Shown piece after piece: positions 46,643 through 59,385 of a DNA stretch of 64,000 nt. This stretch comes from Acanthacorydalis orientalis (Eukaryota > Arthropoda > Insecta > Megaloptera > Corydalidae). A program made the position numbers and the translations under genes. Position 1 is the first letter of the stretch. Each line of letters begins with the position of its first letter. Below the pieces are notes generated by a model. It searched no databases. It was not told the origin of the DNA and saw nothing but the letters and a program-made list of their open reading frames with translations. The stretch lies in the NCBI GenBank assembly GCA_034766995.1, contig CM068317.1, positions 49,686,425-49,750,424 of the forward strand, given 5' to 3'.

Positions 46643-47610
46643 TACAGTACTTTGCCAAATTATTAGACCCAGTCAAAAAATCGACCGCTTGTTCATTTTC
46701 GATACGATAACTCGATATAAATGCAATTGTGGGCAGGGTTTTTTTTTATTATTTGCACAAATTGTGTATTATGAAAAGAAAAACATGTGTTTTGCACATT
46801 ATAGATTATATTATAACAAAATGGAAATCGACAATAGAAAATCAATATTTTATATACCCACCCTTAGCAGCCAGTAGTGTTTCTATAAGACAAGCCGTAC
46901 TCCGTATACAGTTTTCTATTTTGATTGGGATAGTGTGCCGTATTTCAATAGGTGTCACTGTGTGTTCTCTTTATGGGATAGGAACAGTTGTATTGACTTC
47001 AATCTTCAAAAACTCGCAAATGTTCTCGAATAGGATTCGTATTTGGTGAATTCCTTCGCTAATCAAGAAATACGACATTATTTCCGTCTAAAAACTTGGC
47101 TTGATGGCACGGTGTCCTATCATGCATAAAAATAAAACTTTCGTCTTCATTATACCACTCTCTCATTTGCAGAAGTAGTTGTTCCTTTAAAACGATCTTG
47201 AATTGATCAGCTTTTATGATACCTTCCACTAAGTATAAATGTCGTGAGTCTTTGATACCACTGAACACACTATGAGGGACGGAGGATGTTTGGTAGTAGG
47301 AACAATAGAGTCAGGATGAAATTTTTCACCTGCTCTTCATCTTATAAATGTGTATTTTTCAGTCATTAATTAAAAAATCGATTCGTCAGAATAACACATC
47401 TGAGAAACAAAAAAAATAACATTTTACTACAGAACTTTGGTTAAAAATTAATGTCAAAGAACTACTTGATTACAAATCACCCTTCTTCGGCCATTAATCG
47501 TGAAATTCTTATACTTTTTTTGTCCATTCGAGAATTGTATTTCGACCTGTTAATCTTGGCTCGTAGATAGATCTGAATGCATTTCCGAATTCAATATCAA
47601 AATCAGATAA
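46643..47610 (-). mobile_element. Tc1-like transposon remnant
   Basis: Minus-strand translation with several frame changes shows Tc1-type transposase landmarks in order: YSDESIF (first catalytic Asp region), HPDSIVPTTKHPPSL, a VEGIIKADQF block at 47059-47268, FMHDRTPCHQAKFL (second Asp region), NSPNTNPI (third acidic region) and LLAAKGGYIKY before a stop near 46844. The acidic residue of the DLNPIE motif is not preserved. The downstream end CAGTACTTTGCCAAATTATT after a TA at 46643 looks like a Tc1 terminal repeat. The matching 5' repeat was not found. Confidence 0.75.
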
Positions 47611-47719
47611 TTCGACTCATCTAAAATCGGAAAAAAGCCTCTATTCGTTATTCAAATACGATTCGTCTTGTCAAAACTTCCGAATATCTTCGAACCGCAA
47701 GCAAGCTAATAAGTCTTAA

Positions 47720-48130
47720 TATTCATTCGTTGGTCACCGGCACGTCGCACCGATCCATCAACAATCTCCCTCGAACACCTAATATGCATAACAATCACGC
47801 GCCATCCGTCAACCTGAAATATTTTCCCGACATTCCAGCGCTGTCGGCGTGGCACGAGTGCTCCACAGGCGCGAATCGAATGAGAAATAGAGTAGAGAAC
47901 GTACCGCGCGCGAAGATAAAGACACGGAACGCTCGCGCCCGGTCGTCGTTTATTATAAAACGCGACGAAATAACAAATTGGTGTGTCGGAAAACCTTTAT
48001 CAATCTTTGAATACAATAACAATGATTTAATGAGAATGATACGGGGCGGAGGTTCGAACTGGTACTGCTTGTTCTTCTTCCATCACTATCGCCGACGCTG
48101 TACAATGAGACGCGACGCGATTCATCTCGG
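47720..48130. other. GC-richer complex block
   Basis: The plus-strand frame 47730-48134 (134 codons) spans the block, but its translation shows no domain, signal or membrane segment that I recognise. It may be an exon of an unknown gene or a noncoding element. Confidence 0.3.
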
Positions 48131-48134
48131 ATAA

Positions 48135-49120
48135 TTTACTGAATGATGAATCGTTTTCGGTCGGTGGACTCTTTTGTCTCGGGATTTTTTTTTTTATTTT
48201 TACCGAAAAGAATTCACCTTCATTTAATTGTGTATGTGTATCACAGTCTATTCCGAGTTTTAGCTCGCTACATGCCTGTGTATTGTTTGGGACAGAGGTC
48301 TTTATAATAAAAGTTTATTCTGTGCATTCAGTCATTTCAGTACTGAAAAATGTACATTTTTTTAACGACATGATATATGATTTTGTAAACATTTTTATCA
48401 CAATATAGTAATTTCCGACAAGAATTATCTTAGTATTGAATTTTTGAAAACTCATATCACAAGCATCGAGTAAAATAAAAATCCTTTTTCTTGTAATTCA
48501 AACGTTCTCACACTGGCTAAATACATTTTCACAAATTAACTATTTTCTCTAACTCACAAACACTCCAAGTCTTTCAGATAATTTTAAAAACTCTACTTAT
48601 ATATACCTCTTATACATAGCTCTTATTATACATAGTTAAATCTATCGATTTATGAAAAAAGTCGATTTTTTCCATTCCCTAAGTCTACCAACACCCTCAA
48701 CATACATATAATCAGCTTATTTACAATTTATAACCATTGGACCGTTTATTAAATAATTCATTTTGTGCACATATTCTGTCTTCCGCACAAGGATTATTTT
48801 TCCATCCCGCAAACCACTGTTCAATAAATCATTATTTATCATTACTTAAGTGTATTTCTAATACGATACCATTATACTTCGAGCTTCAAGAAAAAAACGC
48901 AAAAATCCATTAGAGAAAAAAACAAACCGTTTGCTAAAATGAATTTAGCCAGTGTATCAGAAATTTATTATAATTATCCCTTGTTACAGAGAATTATCTT
49001 CGAATTCAATTTGTGTAATATAGAGTTACTCTTATACTGAATACTTAGGGAAGTGACTCATTTAAATACGGACACAGCTGCATATACTCTCTTTCTATTC
49101 TCTCTCTCTCATACACATAT
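48135..49120. other. AT-rich spacer with dispersed-repeat pieces
   Basis: Segments at about 48520-48600 and 48790-48860 share CACAAATTAACTATTTTCTC and TTCAATAAATCATTATTTAT with the dispersed family. Nothing else is recognised. Confidence 0.4.
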
Positions 49121-49124
49121 GTAT

Positions 49125-49125
49125 A

Positions 49126-49178
<53 letters not shown>
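49125..49178. repeat. (TA)n microsatellite
   Basis: Pure TA tract after a TCTCTC run. Confidence 0.95.
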
Positions 49179-49179
<1 letters not shown>

Positions 49180-49278
49180 GAATTTGTACTTATTCAAATT
49201 TATCAGACAGTATGTTACCATACTGGAAGTTACTGTGAAACCACATATACATGTGAGTATGTGGAGTGTATATATGAG

Positions 49279-49279
<1 letters not shown>

Positions 49280-49317
<38 letters not shown>
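49280..49317. repeat. (TA)n microsatellite
   Basis: Second tract, 100 bases after the previous one. Confidence 0.93.
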
Positions 49318-49318
<1 letters not shown>

Positions 49319-49481
49319 TTGTATATGAGAGTATATGTATATAATAAATATCATATGCCCACGCAGTGTATCGGATTTCTCTCATCGCAGTCACGGTCCA
49401 AGCAGTGCCGGCATTTTGAAGTTCCGACACGCACGCCTTTTGAACTCCCATTTGGCTACATCTGGTCTCCATGTACAGATA

Positions 49482-50633
49482 CAGTCGGACAAAAAAGTCC
49501 CCGTACACTCACGATTTACAATCGAAAAAACTTGAATTATTTTTACATTACTATAAATATATTTATAAAACTTAATAGAAATGTTCTTTATTGTCTATAC
49601 TAATGTTATTTGAACCAAAAATTAACACATTTAATTTTTTTTCGAAGAAAATGAATTATAAAACAAAATTCAGAGCCGAAACACATGGCAAAAATATCTC
49701 CGTACTCTTTACTATAATTATTGTTATGGGTAGTAATCAACGAACTAATTATAAGCGTTTTTAATATACCGTAGGACCTGTTTTTGCATTAATTATAGAC
49801 TAAGCGCTGTTCCAACGAATCTGCTAGATTTTTAGTAACTTCGGGGGTTGTTTTATTATATTCTTTTCGGAGTCTTGCTTTAAGTTTCGTTTTCCTGCTT
49901 GTACAATATTTTCTTATACGACGTTCTAAATAATTCCATAAATGCTATCATTAACTAATTGTCATAAAAAATCTTCTGCAAATTGAGTAGTTATCCTCGA
50001 AACACTTAATTTCGGACTATTTCGATTTTTTTCAAAATTTGACGTTCCATATGCGCTTTGGGAATTTTTCGCCTTCCTTTACGGGGTTAATTTTTTACAT
50101 AACCTTGCATTTTATATTTTTTTATGACATATTGTAATGAAAAATGAGTTCTGTCTATCATTTCCGCTATTATTCTAAGTAATTTGTTTTTTTTTATGCA
50201 ATTTAATTATTAAATCTAATGTCTTAGATGGTATTTTCCTCTTATCAGAACTCGTTTTCACGATTTATTCAAATAACTACTTCAACTGATGCTCAGTCGA
50301 AGATGAAAATATTTCAACTGATATTTATCTCTTTATTACTAAACATACCCGACCTTAACAGAAATGAACGTGCGAAGACATGCATAACTCATGATGAATC
50401 CCCAAATGTACAGACACTTTTTTGTCATGTTTTTCGGCATTGAATTCTAGGTTTATTATTTGTTTTCTTAGAAATAAATTTAAATATGCTAATTTTTTGA
50501 AAATAATATATTAGTATGAATAATAATGAATATGTGTGTTAACTTTCATAAAGACGTTTATGTAAATGCAAATATTATTCGGATTTTCTTATGTAAGTAG
50601 TACATCGTGTACAGATACTTTTTTGTCTGGCTG
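49482..50633 (-). mobile_element. Tc1-like transposon with both ends and a deleted catalytic core
   Basis: Terminal inverted repeats CAGTCGGACAAAAAAGTC (left) and CAGCCAGACAAAAAAGTA (right, reverse complement) bound 1152 bp, each next to a TA dinucleotide (49480-49481 and 50634-50635), the Tc1/mariner target. The minus-strand translation has the N-terminal DNA-binding part (KTLDLIIKLHK, then IKKYKMQGYVKN and PRKGRRKIPK). It then passes to the C-terminal part (RRIRKYCTSRKTKLKARLRK, PEVTKNLADSLEQRL, NAKTGPTVY) before a stop at 49761. The middle third with the first two catalytic Asp positions is missing. Stops and frame changes also occur, so it is non-autonomous. Confidence 0.85.
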
Positions 50634-50696
50634 TATAAATTTTGTATCCGAGTAAAGTTACATTAATGTTACCATTCAAAATTTCATTCACTCGTA

Positions 50697-50697
50697 T

Positions 50698-50760
<63 letters not shown>
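50697..50760. repeat. (TA)n microsatellite
   Basis: Pure TA tract just right of the Tc1-like element. Confidence 0.95.
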
Positions 50761-50762
<2 letters not shown>

Positions 50763-51269
50763 ATTTTCAAAGAAAACATCTTCTTCTCGAACGTCGTTTT
50801 ATTTTTGATTAAAGTCTATACATTGTTGTCACGTTAATAAATTATCGAACGGACATTTTTCTTTCTGTATACATTCAGAACTTTCGCGTACTAATAAAAA
50901 CTTTTAATAAATAACAACTCGTTTTTATTGATTGGTACGAAAATTTGTTGAAAGTTCAGTCCATTAACTTTTAAATAATTCTAAATAAACTTCAGTTATT
51001 TTACGTTTTCTACGCTTATATTGTTCTATAATTGAATATGATTCAATTTATGGAAAATCCGGTTTAATTATCCTATTAATTTTTGATTTAATTATTGTTT
51101 AGTTGATTTACGTTATCGAGAAAATTATTGAAATGTCAATGGAGATACTGTCATCTTCAAAGAAAATACTCTATTGATTTATTAAACATTTTTCAACAGA
51201 ACCTGTCCTATTTTTACAGGACAAGCACACCCGAGCAGACTGTACAGAATACTAAAACTCGGAACGATT

Positions 51270-51557
51270 TCAGAAACGTTCACTGTCACTGTAACACAAA
51301 AAAGGAAAAAAAAAACAGTGATACACGAGGAAGTGTACAGTTCGCATCCCGTTTACGGAACGGTGTTGAATTTTTTTTCCGTGCTGCACATGTATTCTCC
51401 AACGTGCACGTAACGCATTAAGTTTTCCGGTCGCGGACGATTCCGGTGAGACGTATGTTTGTCTTTGCCGGTAAGGAGATGCCTTCACGTTCAACTGCCA
51501 GCACTCGACGTCGGATCCGTCCGCGGTGCGTTCACAGTCGGTAAAAATTCCGTACAT
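51270..51557 (-). other. possible coding exon, unrecognised
   Basis: Minus-strand frame of 95 codons in a GC-richer block, beginning MYGIFTDCERTADGSDVECW. Composition is balanced and protein-like up to about residue 75, then turns hydrophobic and phenylalanine-rich where the DNA becomes low complexity. No family is recognised and no flanking splice sites can be proved. It may equally be chance. Confidence 0.2.
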
Positions 51558-51800
51558 TTTTTCACAATAAAGTAGAAAGTGTGTCTATTGAATACGAAAG
51601 TGCCTGCTCGTTTCGGTTGAGAGTTTTCTCTTAAAAAAATCTATGAATGGTGGTGAAATATTTTTGCTCAGTATGAACATTTTTAATAAATCGTTTTCGG
51701 TTATTCATCTAATTAACATTAATTGTGCAAAGATGCGGGGTTGGAAAAATCTATACAGTACGGTGTTGTAATTGGCTGATAATGAAAAAAAGTCCTGTGT

Positions 51801-52040
51801 ACGAGGACATTTTGAAGAGTAACTAGGTTCGCGTACTCGCTGAGCGAGAGGAGGACAGCTGTATATGTTTTCATATATTTCCATCCCTTTTAGTAACGCA
51901 TTTGAAGTTAATGAAGATAGTTGAATGACTTGCAAATTCACATGCATTACTAAAAGAGCCGAAACTATATGAAAACAAATACAGCTGTCCATCTCTCCCT
52001 CTGCGAGTACTCGAACCAAGTCAATCAACAATCGGTCCTT
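51801..52040. mobile_element. foldback (palindromic) element, about 240 bp
   Basis: Left arm ACGAGGACATTTTGAAGAGT to CCCTTTTAGTAACGCATTTG is the imperfect reverse complement of the right arm (from GCATTACTAAAAGAGCCGAA to ACAATCGGTCCTT). Arms are about 110 nt with a short AT-rich centre. The left arm recurs alone at 43148-43262. Both places leave an open minus-strand frame with LLKGME.YENI, so the arm may derive from a coding sequence or simply be well conserved. Confidence 0.75.
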
Positions 52041-53915
52041 GTAAATACATTTTTATATGAGATTTACAAATTTATTTGGTGTCTTTTTTAATAACGATTG
52101 ATAAACATTTATCGGACATTTTTGATCAAAAAAATTTGACGGTTTGTGGAATGAGTGAGAAATTTATTTCCAAACCATGTAATTTGTGCAAATCGAGTAA
52201 ATTCTTTCATCAGAAATGCTGTAATCAACGCGTTAGAGCAACTATAACACCGTTAATGTGTTCTGGTACTCTTACTGTTCTTCTGAATTCTCGACGTTTC
52301 AAGTTTAATATGAAAACAGTTTCCTCAATCTTCTGAACCCACGACTCGACAGTATGATCAGTTAGTCCATGTTCGTGACACGAAATGTTATAATGATTGC
52401 ACGAATAAGCGTCGTACATATGTAGCAGACTTGCAATTTTCGTAAAATGATTTCACAACGATAGTTTGTTGTGCACAGGATCACTGCTCCATATTTATTA
52501 AATATTCACGAATAACTAACAATGTATCGCTTCATTTTTCCGTCTCAAGCATGTGAATAAGTTTGATGTTAAAATCTTCCGTTCCATCATTGCGCCCGTT
52601 GCCTGTAAAGTAGAATAGCGGGAAAAGGTTCTAATGAAAATAAAATTCGACACGATCGAAAAATCAATAATCTTACAAGGAATATACAGAAATGATCGAT
52701 GTGTTATCTATAATAATATTTTAATTATTAAGATTTATATACATATCGATAACCAATCAAAGAAATTATGATACAGTGTGTTTCCTTTTTCAATCTAAAC
52801 TTATAATTAAATTTATGGTATATAATAATTAATAATTATCATTTATTATGGTTAATGGTGCAAATACGAGAACATAAATCGTTTTTTTTTCGTGTCTGTG
52901 TGTGTGTGTGTGTGTACTGTGTGTATGTACATACGTACGTATGTGCGTGCGTGTGTTAATTAATTTGTTGCTACCTCAGTGGATCCGTTAGTCATTCAAT
53001 CAACAATGACAATATAATTAATTAATAATAATAATCAATGATACTTAATAAATTCATTGAGTACACAATATTATTTAGTTTTCGAAAAAACGGTTCACAC
53101 ATCCATATGAAATATCACAATTTATTCTTTGGTCAAAAATCATGTTGATTCAATCCAATACCGTAGAATACAAGGAGTTCAAAAAACACGAACGACGACT
53201 GAAAACGCGAAATCAACGATGGAGTGAAAATCGTATCGACCGGTATATACGCGTGTGTTGTTTCTTACTTGTTTTTTATTTTTTTATTTTTATGTTTTAA
53301 TTTAAAGAGAGAACAGAACTCGTTATTTACTTGTTGTTTAGATTTACATAAAAGGTCCGTTTTACAGAATAACTCGGATATGAAGTATGCAGATATGTTG
53401 ATTACACTGTCGTAGTGAATATACTTATTTATACATAATATATAAATTGATTTATTTATTTTTTTTATATCGTATTTGTAAGCCTTTTTTTATTTATGGC
53501 GGATCGAGTAGGATTTTTTTTTGGTTGGTTGAGGAGCGAAGTAAGGATAAGGATTGCTTTGAGAGAATTTGGTCCCTGAACACAGAATCTGAGTGGGATT
53601 TTTTTAGCGGATACGGATTAGCAAGCGGCAGAGCTGATTGTCGGGGACACAGTTTTTCTTTCTCCCTTTACCGATTTTCTATACACTTTTTTCCAGTTTC
53701 GAAACGAGCATGGAATGAAAATCGAATCGTTTCATACGAAATGGACATTTAAAACCGTAATTTCATTCTTTACACGTTCTATTTCAATATTTTTATTTGA
53801 TAATTTAAGAGAAGATCAGTGGCATGAATCTTGTCGTTTCCAATTCTTTACATATTTAAATATTTGTTCATTTTAACGCCGATCCAAAACTTCTTCGAAA
53901 CAAATCTGACTTTCT
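52041..53915. other. AT-rich spacer, no gene seen
   Basis: Contains a (GT)n tract at 52896-52955 and part of the dispersed repeat near 52095-52150. The plus-strand frame 53447-53752 (101 codons) covers a somewhat GC-richer patch but shows no known domain. Confidence 0.4.
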
Positions 53916-53919
53916 GTTA

Positions 53920-54620
53920 TTTTCCTAAGAGGGTTTTTTTTTCAGTTTATATTTTAAAACGGAGGTTTACACTTCAAACCATATTCATTTAGGACTGCAT
54001 TTAAATTAAACATATCTTTTTTATAAGTAATATCTGTATCTCTACAACATTTAAAAAAAAAATCAACAAATACAACCGTTCACACATCTTTAATGAAATC
54101 AAGAATTTATTTCTTTCCTAAGACTATTTTCAGTAGCAAGTCTTGTAAAACAAATGTGCTTTTGTTGCAAAATTTTTGAGAAAAAGTTATGTTTTTGAAT
54201 AGTAAAAAAGTAATATCTGTCTAAAAAATATTTCTGCACACACCTTTTTAAATCTGTGTTTAAATAAAGAAAGTTATTGAATTTATGTCTTTTCTAAGAC
54301 TGTTTTTGAGAGAAAAATCTGACAAAATAAATGAGTTTTCGTTGCACAATTGTTGAGAAAAGTTTTGTGTATTTTAATTATAAATAAATTAAGATCTATA
54401 TAAATTTTTCCTCATATATCCTTTTCAGTCTGTATTTGAATAAAGAAAATTACTGTATTTATGTACTTCCTAAGACTATTTTCGACAAAAAAACTGGTAG
54501 ACTAATGTGACTCCGTTGCACAATTTTTGATAAAATTCTCTATGTCCGAACAATAAATAAAATACGAAATATCCAAAAGATATTTTTGCATATAGTCTCC
54601 AAATTTCAAAGGCATTTGAA
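53920..54620. repeat. degenerate tandem repeat of about 177 bp, about four copies
   Basis: The phrase CCTAAGACTATTTTC or a close variant recurs at about 53925, 54117, 54294 and 54469, each followed by ACAAAnnTGACTTT-like and GTTGCAnAATTnTTGA blocks. No coding potential. Confidence 0.75.
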
Positions 54621-55094
54621 ATAACCGTTTATGTAAAAGCGATATAAAGATTTCTATTAAATTATTATGGTGAATAAATCACACTGATCTCATTTTAAAC
54701 CATCTTGAATTCTTAATATTTCGATGAATGAAATCCTGAATCTTAAACTGAATTTTTCGTTTGAAAACGGTTCGAAAACATCTACTAATCTTAGGTCTTA
54801 GAAATTCGTTCTAAAACCTGTTCCTTTTAAAAGAAGAAAACTGTGTCTCGATTCTGATGAACGACATAAACAACCATTTTCCTCTTAGAAACAAGTACAC
54901 GTGTCGTTAAAAAATCAATTTGAAATCAGATAAACGATGATACAATCACAGAGAAGAGGGATTTGAAAAATTATATTTCTTGAAAAATCGTTCCCCTCTC
55001 TCTACAACAAGGATTTTTTAACCCTCATTCTGTTTCGAACTATTTTTCGAATTTTTTTTTAATTACACTTTGAGCTATCGAAATGTAGAATCCA

Positions 55095-55310
55095 TTTTTT
55101 TTGATTCATTGTCATCGATTCATCATTGATTTTTTCGTTCATTGTTTTATCTCCTCACGAAACCTTAAACAATTCTTCCGGATTAAAAGATTCCATACTA
55201 TAGATTTTTCTGTATTTTGGCGTTCCAAAGATGGAAATATTGTCGCTATCGAAGCGGGTATAAGCAATAATCAAAATGATTAATTGTCTTTAATTAATTG
55301 AACATTTTTG
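55095..55310. repeat. dispersed repeat copy
   Basis: Contains TCACGAAACC, TGTATTTTGGCGTTCCAAAG, GATGGAAATATTGTCGCTAT and TATAAGCAATAATCAAAATG in family order. One of the fuller copies. Confidence 0.65.
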
Positions 55311-57070
55311 ACTAGAATTGTTTGTGTTGTTCTTTACTTAAAATTAAACCCGTGAAAATTAATTCAATTGCACTTCTGAAACTTGTGTTTGTTATAAATC
55401 CGAATTTCTATTATTTTCGATCAGTCTAGATCTCGTTTCAGAAGAAACTAAATGTTTTCTTTTCATTTTTGATAAATAAGTGTTCGGATTTAGAAAAATT
55501 TTGATTCGGAAACGATTTTTACATAAGAAGACCCCTTCAAATCGAAATTCGATTCAGTCTGCATTTCGATACCTCTCAGTGTTTTATAAAACTTACAATA
55601 GACTCGAAGCGTTACAAAAGCTATACCGTTTGAATGATTTCTTACATAAATACCATGGGCCCGATGACATAAAAGTCCTCGCACCATTTCTAAAAATCTT
55701 GAAATGTCAGTGACGATAATAATTTGTCGACGTGATGATACGTAAAGAAAGAGGGATAGTGTCGTGATGAAAGCGAAAAACTGGACTGGAAACATGGTAC
55801 GAAACCCATTCCACACAAGAACGTCCGATCCGAACGTCGACCGTACTCTGTTCGATCCGAAAGACAGCATTTTTTTCGGTTAAGTACACGTCCTGCCTAA
55901 TCACAAAGTCGTTTAGTCCACATGACTGTCTCACATTCGACAAATACAGTTCGGAAAATTCGAAACCGATTAATATTTTCATACAAACATTGTTTTATGT
56001 CTTTATTTATTTTACAGTTTTTTTTTTGTTGTGATTCTTTCTTTTCAATCATAATAATAAGAAGAATAATCATAATAATAATATATCCATACGTTTTTTT
56101 TTTGTTATATATTCAGAATATGTTTTTTTTGACTTACATCCTCCGGTACTATACTCTTATATTTATTAATATATATATATTTAATTCAATAATTAATTAA
56201 TTAATAATAATCATATTTTTCTCGTCATCCTATTCGGCGTTCTCAGAATCATAAATCCTTTTTTTTTAAATAGATTTTTATTTATCGGTTAAACTCTGTT
56301 TAAATTATTATTTATTTATATTTACTCATATGTCCAAATATAAATTCTACAATTTTCGCAACAAAAATAATATATACATTATTTTTGGACCCATAATTCT
56401 ATAGAAACAACTTGAATATCATCAAAAATTCATTTTAACTTTGTTTTTGTTTAGATTAAAAATTAGTTTTTACCTTATGTTTAAATATATGTGATAGATT
56501 GTAACGATATTTCATTGTATATTTTTTTTTGTTTAAATTTATTTTGGTAAATATTCAATGCGTTATTTATTTTTTTCATTTTTTGCAACAAACTGTGAAG
56601 CATTTTCTTTAAAGACTAAGTATCCTATGTAACAGTACGTGAAACGAACGGAGTTGGACTCTGGATTGTGATGGTTTGTTTCCTGCTTTAAACTTTGATT
56701 TTCTGTTTTATATACACACAAATATACATGCATACGAATTACATACATGCATGCTGTTTACAATTTGAAATTTTTATAGAGACTAATATTGTACTGACTT
56801 TCAAACAGAGTATTTAACTTGTGACGAAAACTAGATTTGTTTCCAAGATTTTCACAAAAAAAAACTTTCAAATGTCCTCAGTGAAATTCTTGTTTGAATT
56901 TTACAAATTACTACCAATCTTTTGTATTCTTTTTTTTTATTCAGAACAGTAGTTCGTTTTTATTTGATCCAATAACTACTTGTTCAATATATTTATTTGT
57001 TTAATTTAAAAAATCTCTATTAAGATATTGAAAAATGTCTAAATTTCCAAAAAGTTTAATATTTTTTACT
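55311..57070. other. AT-rich spacer, no gene seen
   Basis: The minus-strand frame 55490-55870 (126 codons) overlaps mildly GC-richer sequence. I find no domain in it and no paralog in this window. Confidence 0.35.
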
Positions 57071-57074
57071 AGTG

Positions 57075-57150
57075 AATTCTCTTTTCAGTCCACAAACAGC
57101 GGTGACTCTAAGAATGATTGCATCGGCATCGAAATGTACATAAAATGATT
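57075..57150. repeat. dispersed repeat copy, short
   Basis: AGTCCACAAACAG, GAATGATTGCATCGGCATCG and AAATGTACATAAA match the family. Confidence 0.55.
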
Positions 57151-59100
57151 AGATTTCATGAATATTTTTGACGCGATTAATCAAACTCTGAATACTAAAA
57201 AAAAAACTAACTTCTCATTGATTTTTTTGAATTTGTTTATAATTTAATTGAATTGAAAAACTCTGGCAGATTTTTGTCCATTAAATCATTTTTTAACTCC
57301 TTGTGTGCTAAACAGCTTAAAAATATTTAAATTGATAAAAATCTAAGAAGAGATTTGAATAACGGGCACAGAAATGTGAATAAAAACAGTTTAACCTTCA
57401 AAATTTTAAATTGTATGTTTTTCTTTCTGTTGTCCTGTTTCTGCATTGTCATATTAATCTTTAATCTTATTCTAAGTTCCACTACTAGCTTTAATTCGTG
57501 TATCATATTTAGATAAACTTTAAGTAACTCAAAAGTTATCGAAAATCTATCTAAAAATGGCACACTTATCGAAACTAATCTGGAATACAAGATACACAAC
57601 TGATCCAAAGCGACAAAGACCATCAAATTATTTATTTCATTTAATCTGTTGACATACTTTTAAAGCTGAATACTATAACAAAACTAACACTAATTGAACT
57701 GGAACTTTGTCCAAATTCTAAAATCGTTTCGATTTATTCAACGAAAAAGTTGAAAAATTAGAAGAGAACGATTAGATATTTAAAATTTAGTCTTTTTATA
57801 ATTTTTTTCTATATGGTGTCTTTTTCTGTGAATGGTCTCAATGTTCCTCAACGTCATGTGGAATTTCATAATCGAATTTTTGAGTCTTTATATCCAAACA
57901 TTGATTTTTCTGATAAAAACTTACAATGATCATTTTAACATTGACTTATGAGGATTTTGATCTCAATATCATCGTTTTGAAAATATTGAGGTACAGAAAT
58001 ATATTTTTCTGACTGTTTAACATCCATTTTTACCTCTGTCTATGTACTCTGAAGATGATGAACTCGACATTGAAATGAGTATAAGAGTACTAAATGTCAA
58101 CATTTGTCTCAGTGTGAATCAGGTTTTCCTGGAATGACTGATAGATCGACCAGTCTTTCAGTTAAAAAAGTGCGTGGCAATAACAATCGTCTCTTTAAAG
58201 TTTCATCGCAAGTCATCAGAAAATACTCATGAGATCATTGAACCCCACTCCGAGCGCCCATCTCCGTCGTTTCTAAATTTGTATACGAATATTGTTCATC
58301 CATTTTTCTTTTGTTTCAGATACATGTTACGCAAAAAAACCGTACGTTCTTTTTACACCAATGATCAGAAATAGAAATATCAGTTGAATCTCTCGAACAT
58401 GTACTGTTTCACTCTACAATACATGTTTCGTTTTTATTTTATTTTACTTACATTCGAAACGAAAGGGTCACTGCATTCAGTGATATCAATATTTATATGT
58501 ATATATATACAAAGTTCGACAATGCTCTTACCTATATCATAGATTATTTATATATTTATAAATGTATTTGAGTAGATTCCATCGTGTGCGCGTGTTCTTA
58601 CACGGGTTCGGTCTTAACTAATTGAACGAATCAATTGATCAGCGTCAGCACCAAATTCAACAAATCGAAGACGATCAGAAAATTTTTATACATATGCGGG
58701 CAGCCCGGTCGGCCGGGCCATAAAACAGTTTTTTCCTATATACTTTTTTTTTCTCTTAAATATATTTTACTCGAAGCGAAAATGCGTGTTGTTTTTTTTT
58801 TTTGTTTTGTTTTCTTTTAAATATGCAATACAATAGATTCATACAGTTCCTCGCATCGCTCTCTAACACGAACTGGACACATTACACTCGTTTACTCTGT
58901 CTCCAATTTATTGTTAAACACTGTTCGAGTTCGAATCTGTGTGCGTTTGTGTGTGTGTACGTGTGCGCGTATTATTATTATTATCATCAGCTCTCACTGA
59001 ATTGATCTCCTTTCAGATAACGTGCGTTCGAAAAACAATCCAAACTGAACACAGAGGATAAGTAAATAAACTGGACGGGACAATTGCTGAGACTTTCAAG
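57151..59100. other. AT-rich spacer with one more dispersed repeat
   Basis: A repeat copy lies at about 58040-58100 (CTCTGAAGATGATGAACTCG, ATTGAAATGAGTATAAGAG). No gene is recognised. Confidence 0.4.
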
Positions 59101-59106
59101 TATTTA

Positions 59107-59385
59107 CATGGTAAGCGATCAGCTTGTTTTTTTTTTCATTTGGGTGTCATTGCAGCTTAATATTCTTTGCTTAATATCGTTCTCGTCGAAATGAGACGAA
59201 GGATTTATAGTTATTTACATAAAACGTTCAGTTCAACATTCAGTTCATGTAATATCCGATCGTCATATAAGACTAGACCGATTTCAGCTCTCAAGTTTGA
59301 TATAAGATCAAGTAATCTGTTTAATTTCAACGATTTTAACATGTATGGACTGCTGAAATGGTTCCGTCGATTGTTCAGTTATTAA
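59107..59385 (+). other. possible small-gene exon, unrecognised
   Basis: An ATG|GTAAGC donor-like site at 59107-59115 and a TTTTCATTTGGGTGTCATTGCAG-type acceptor context near 59155 bound a roughly 46-bp potential intron. A 64-codon plus-strand frame from ATG 59191 to stop 59385 follows, rich in Ser, Arg and Phe and ending MYGLLKWFRRLFSY. The spliced frame from ATG 59107 stops early, so the model is not self-consistent. Confidence 0.15.
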
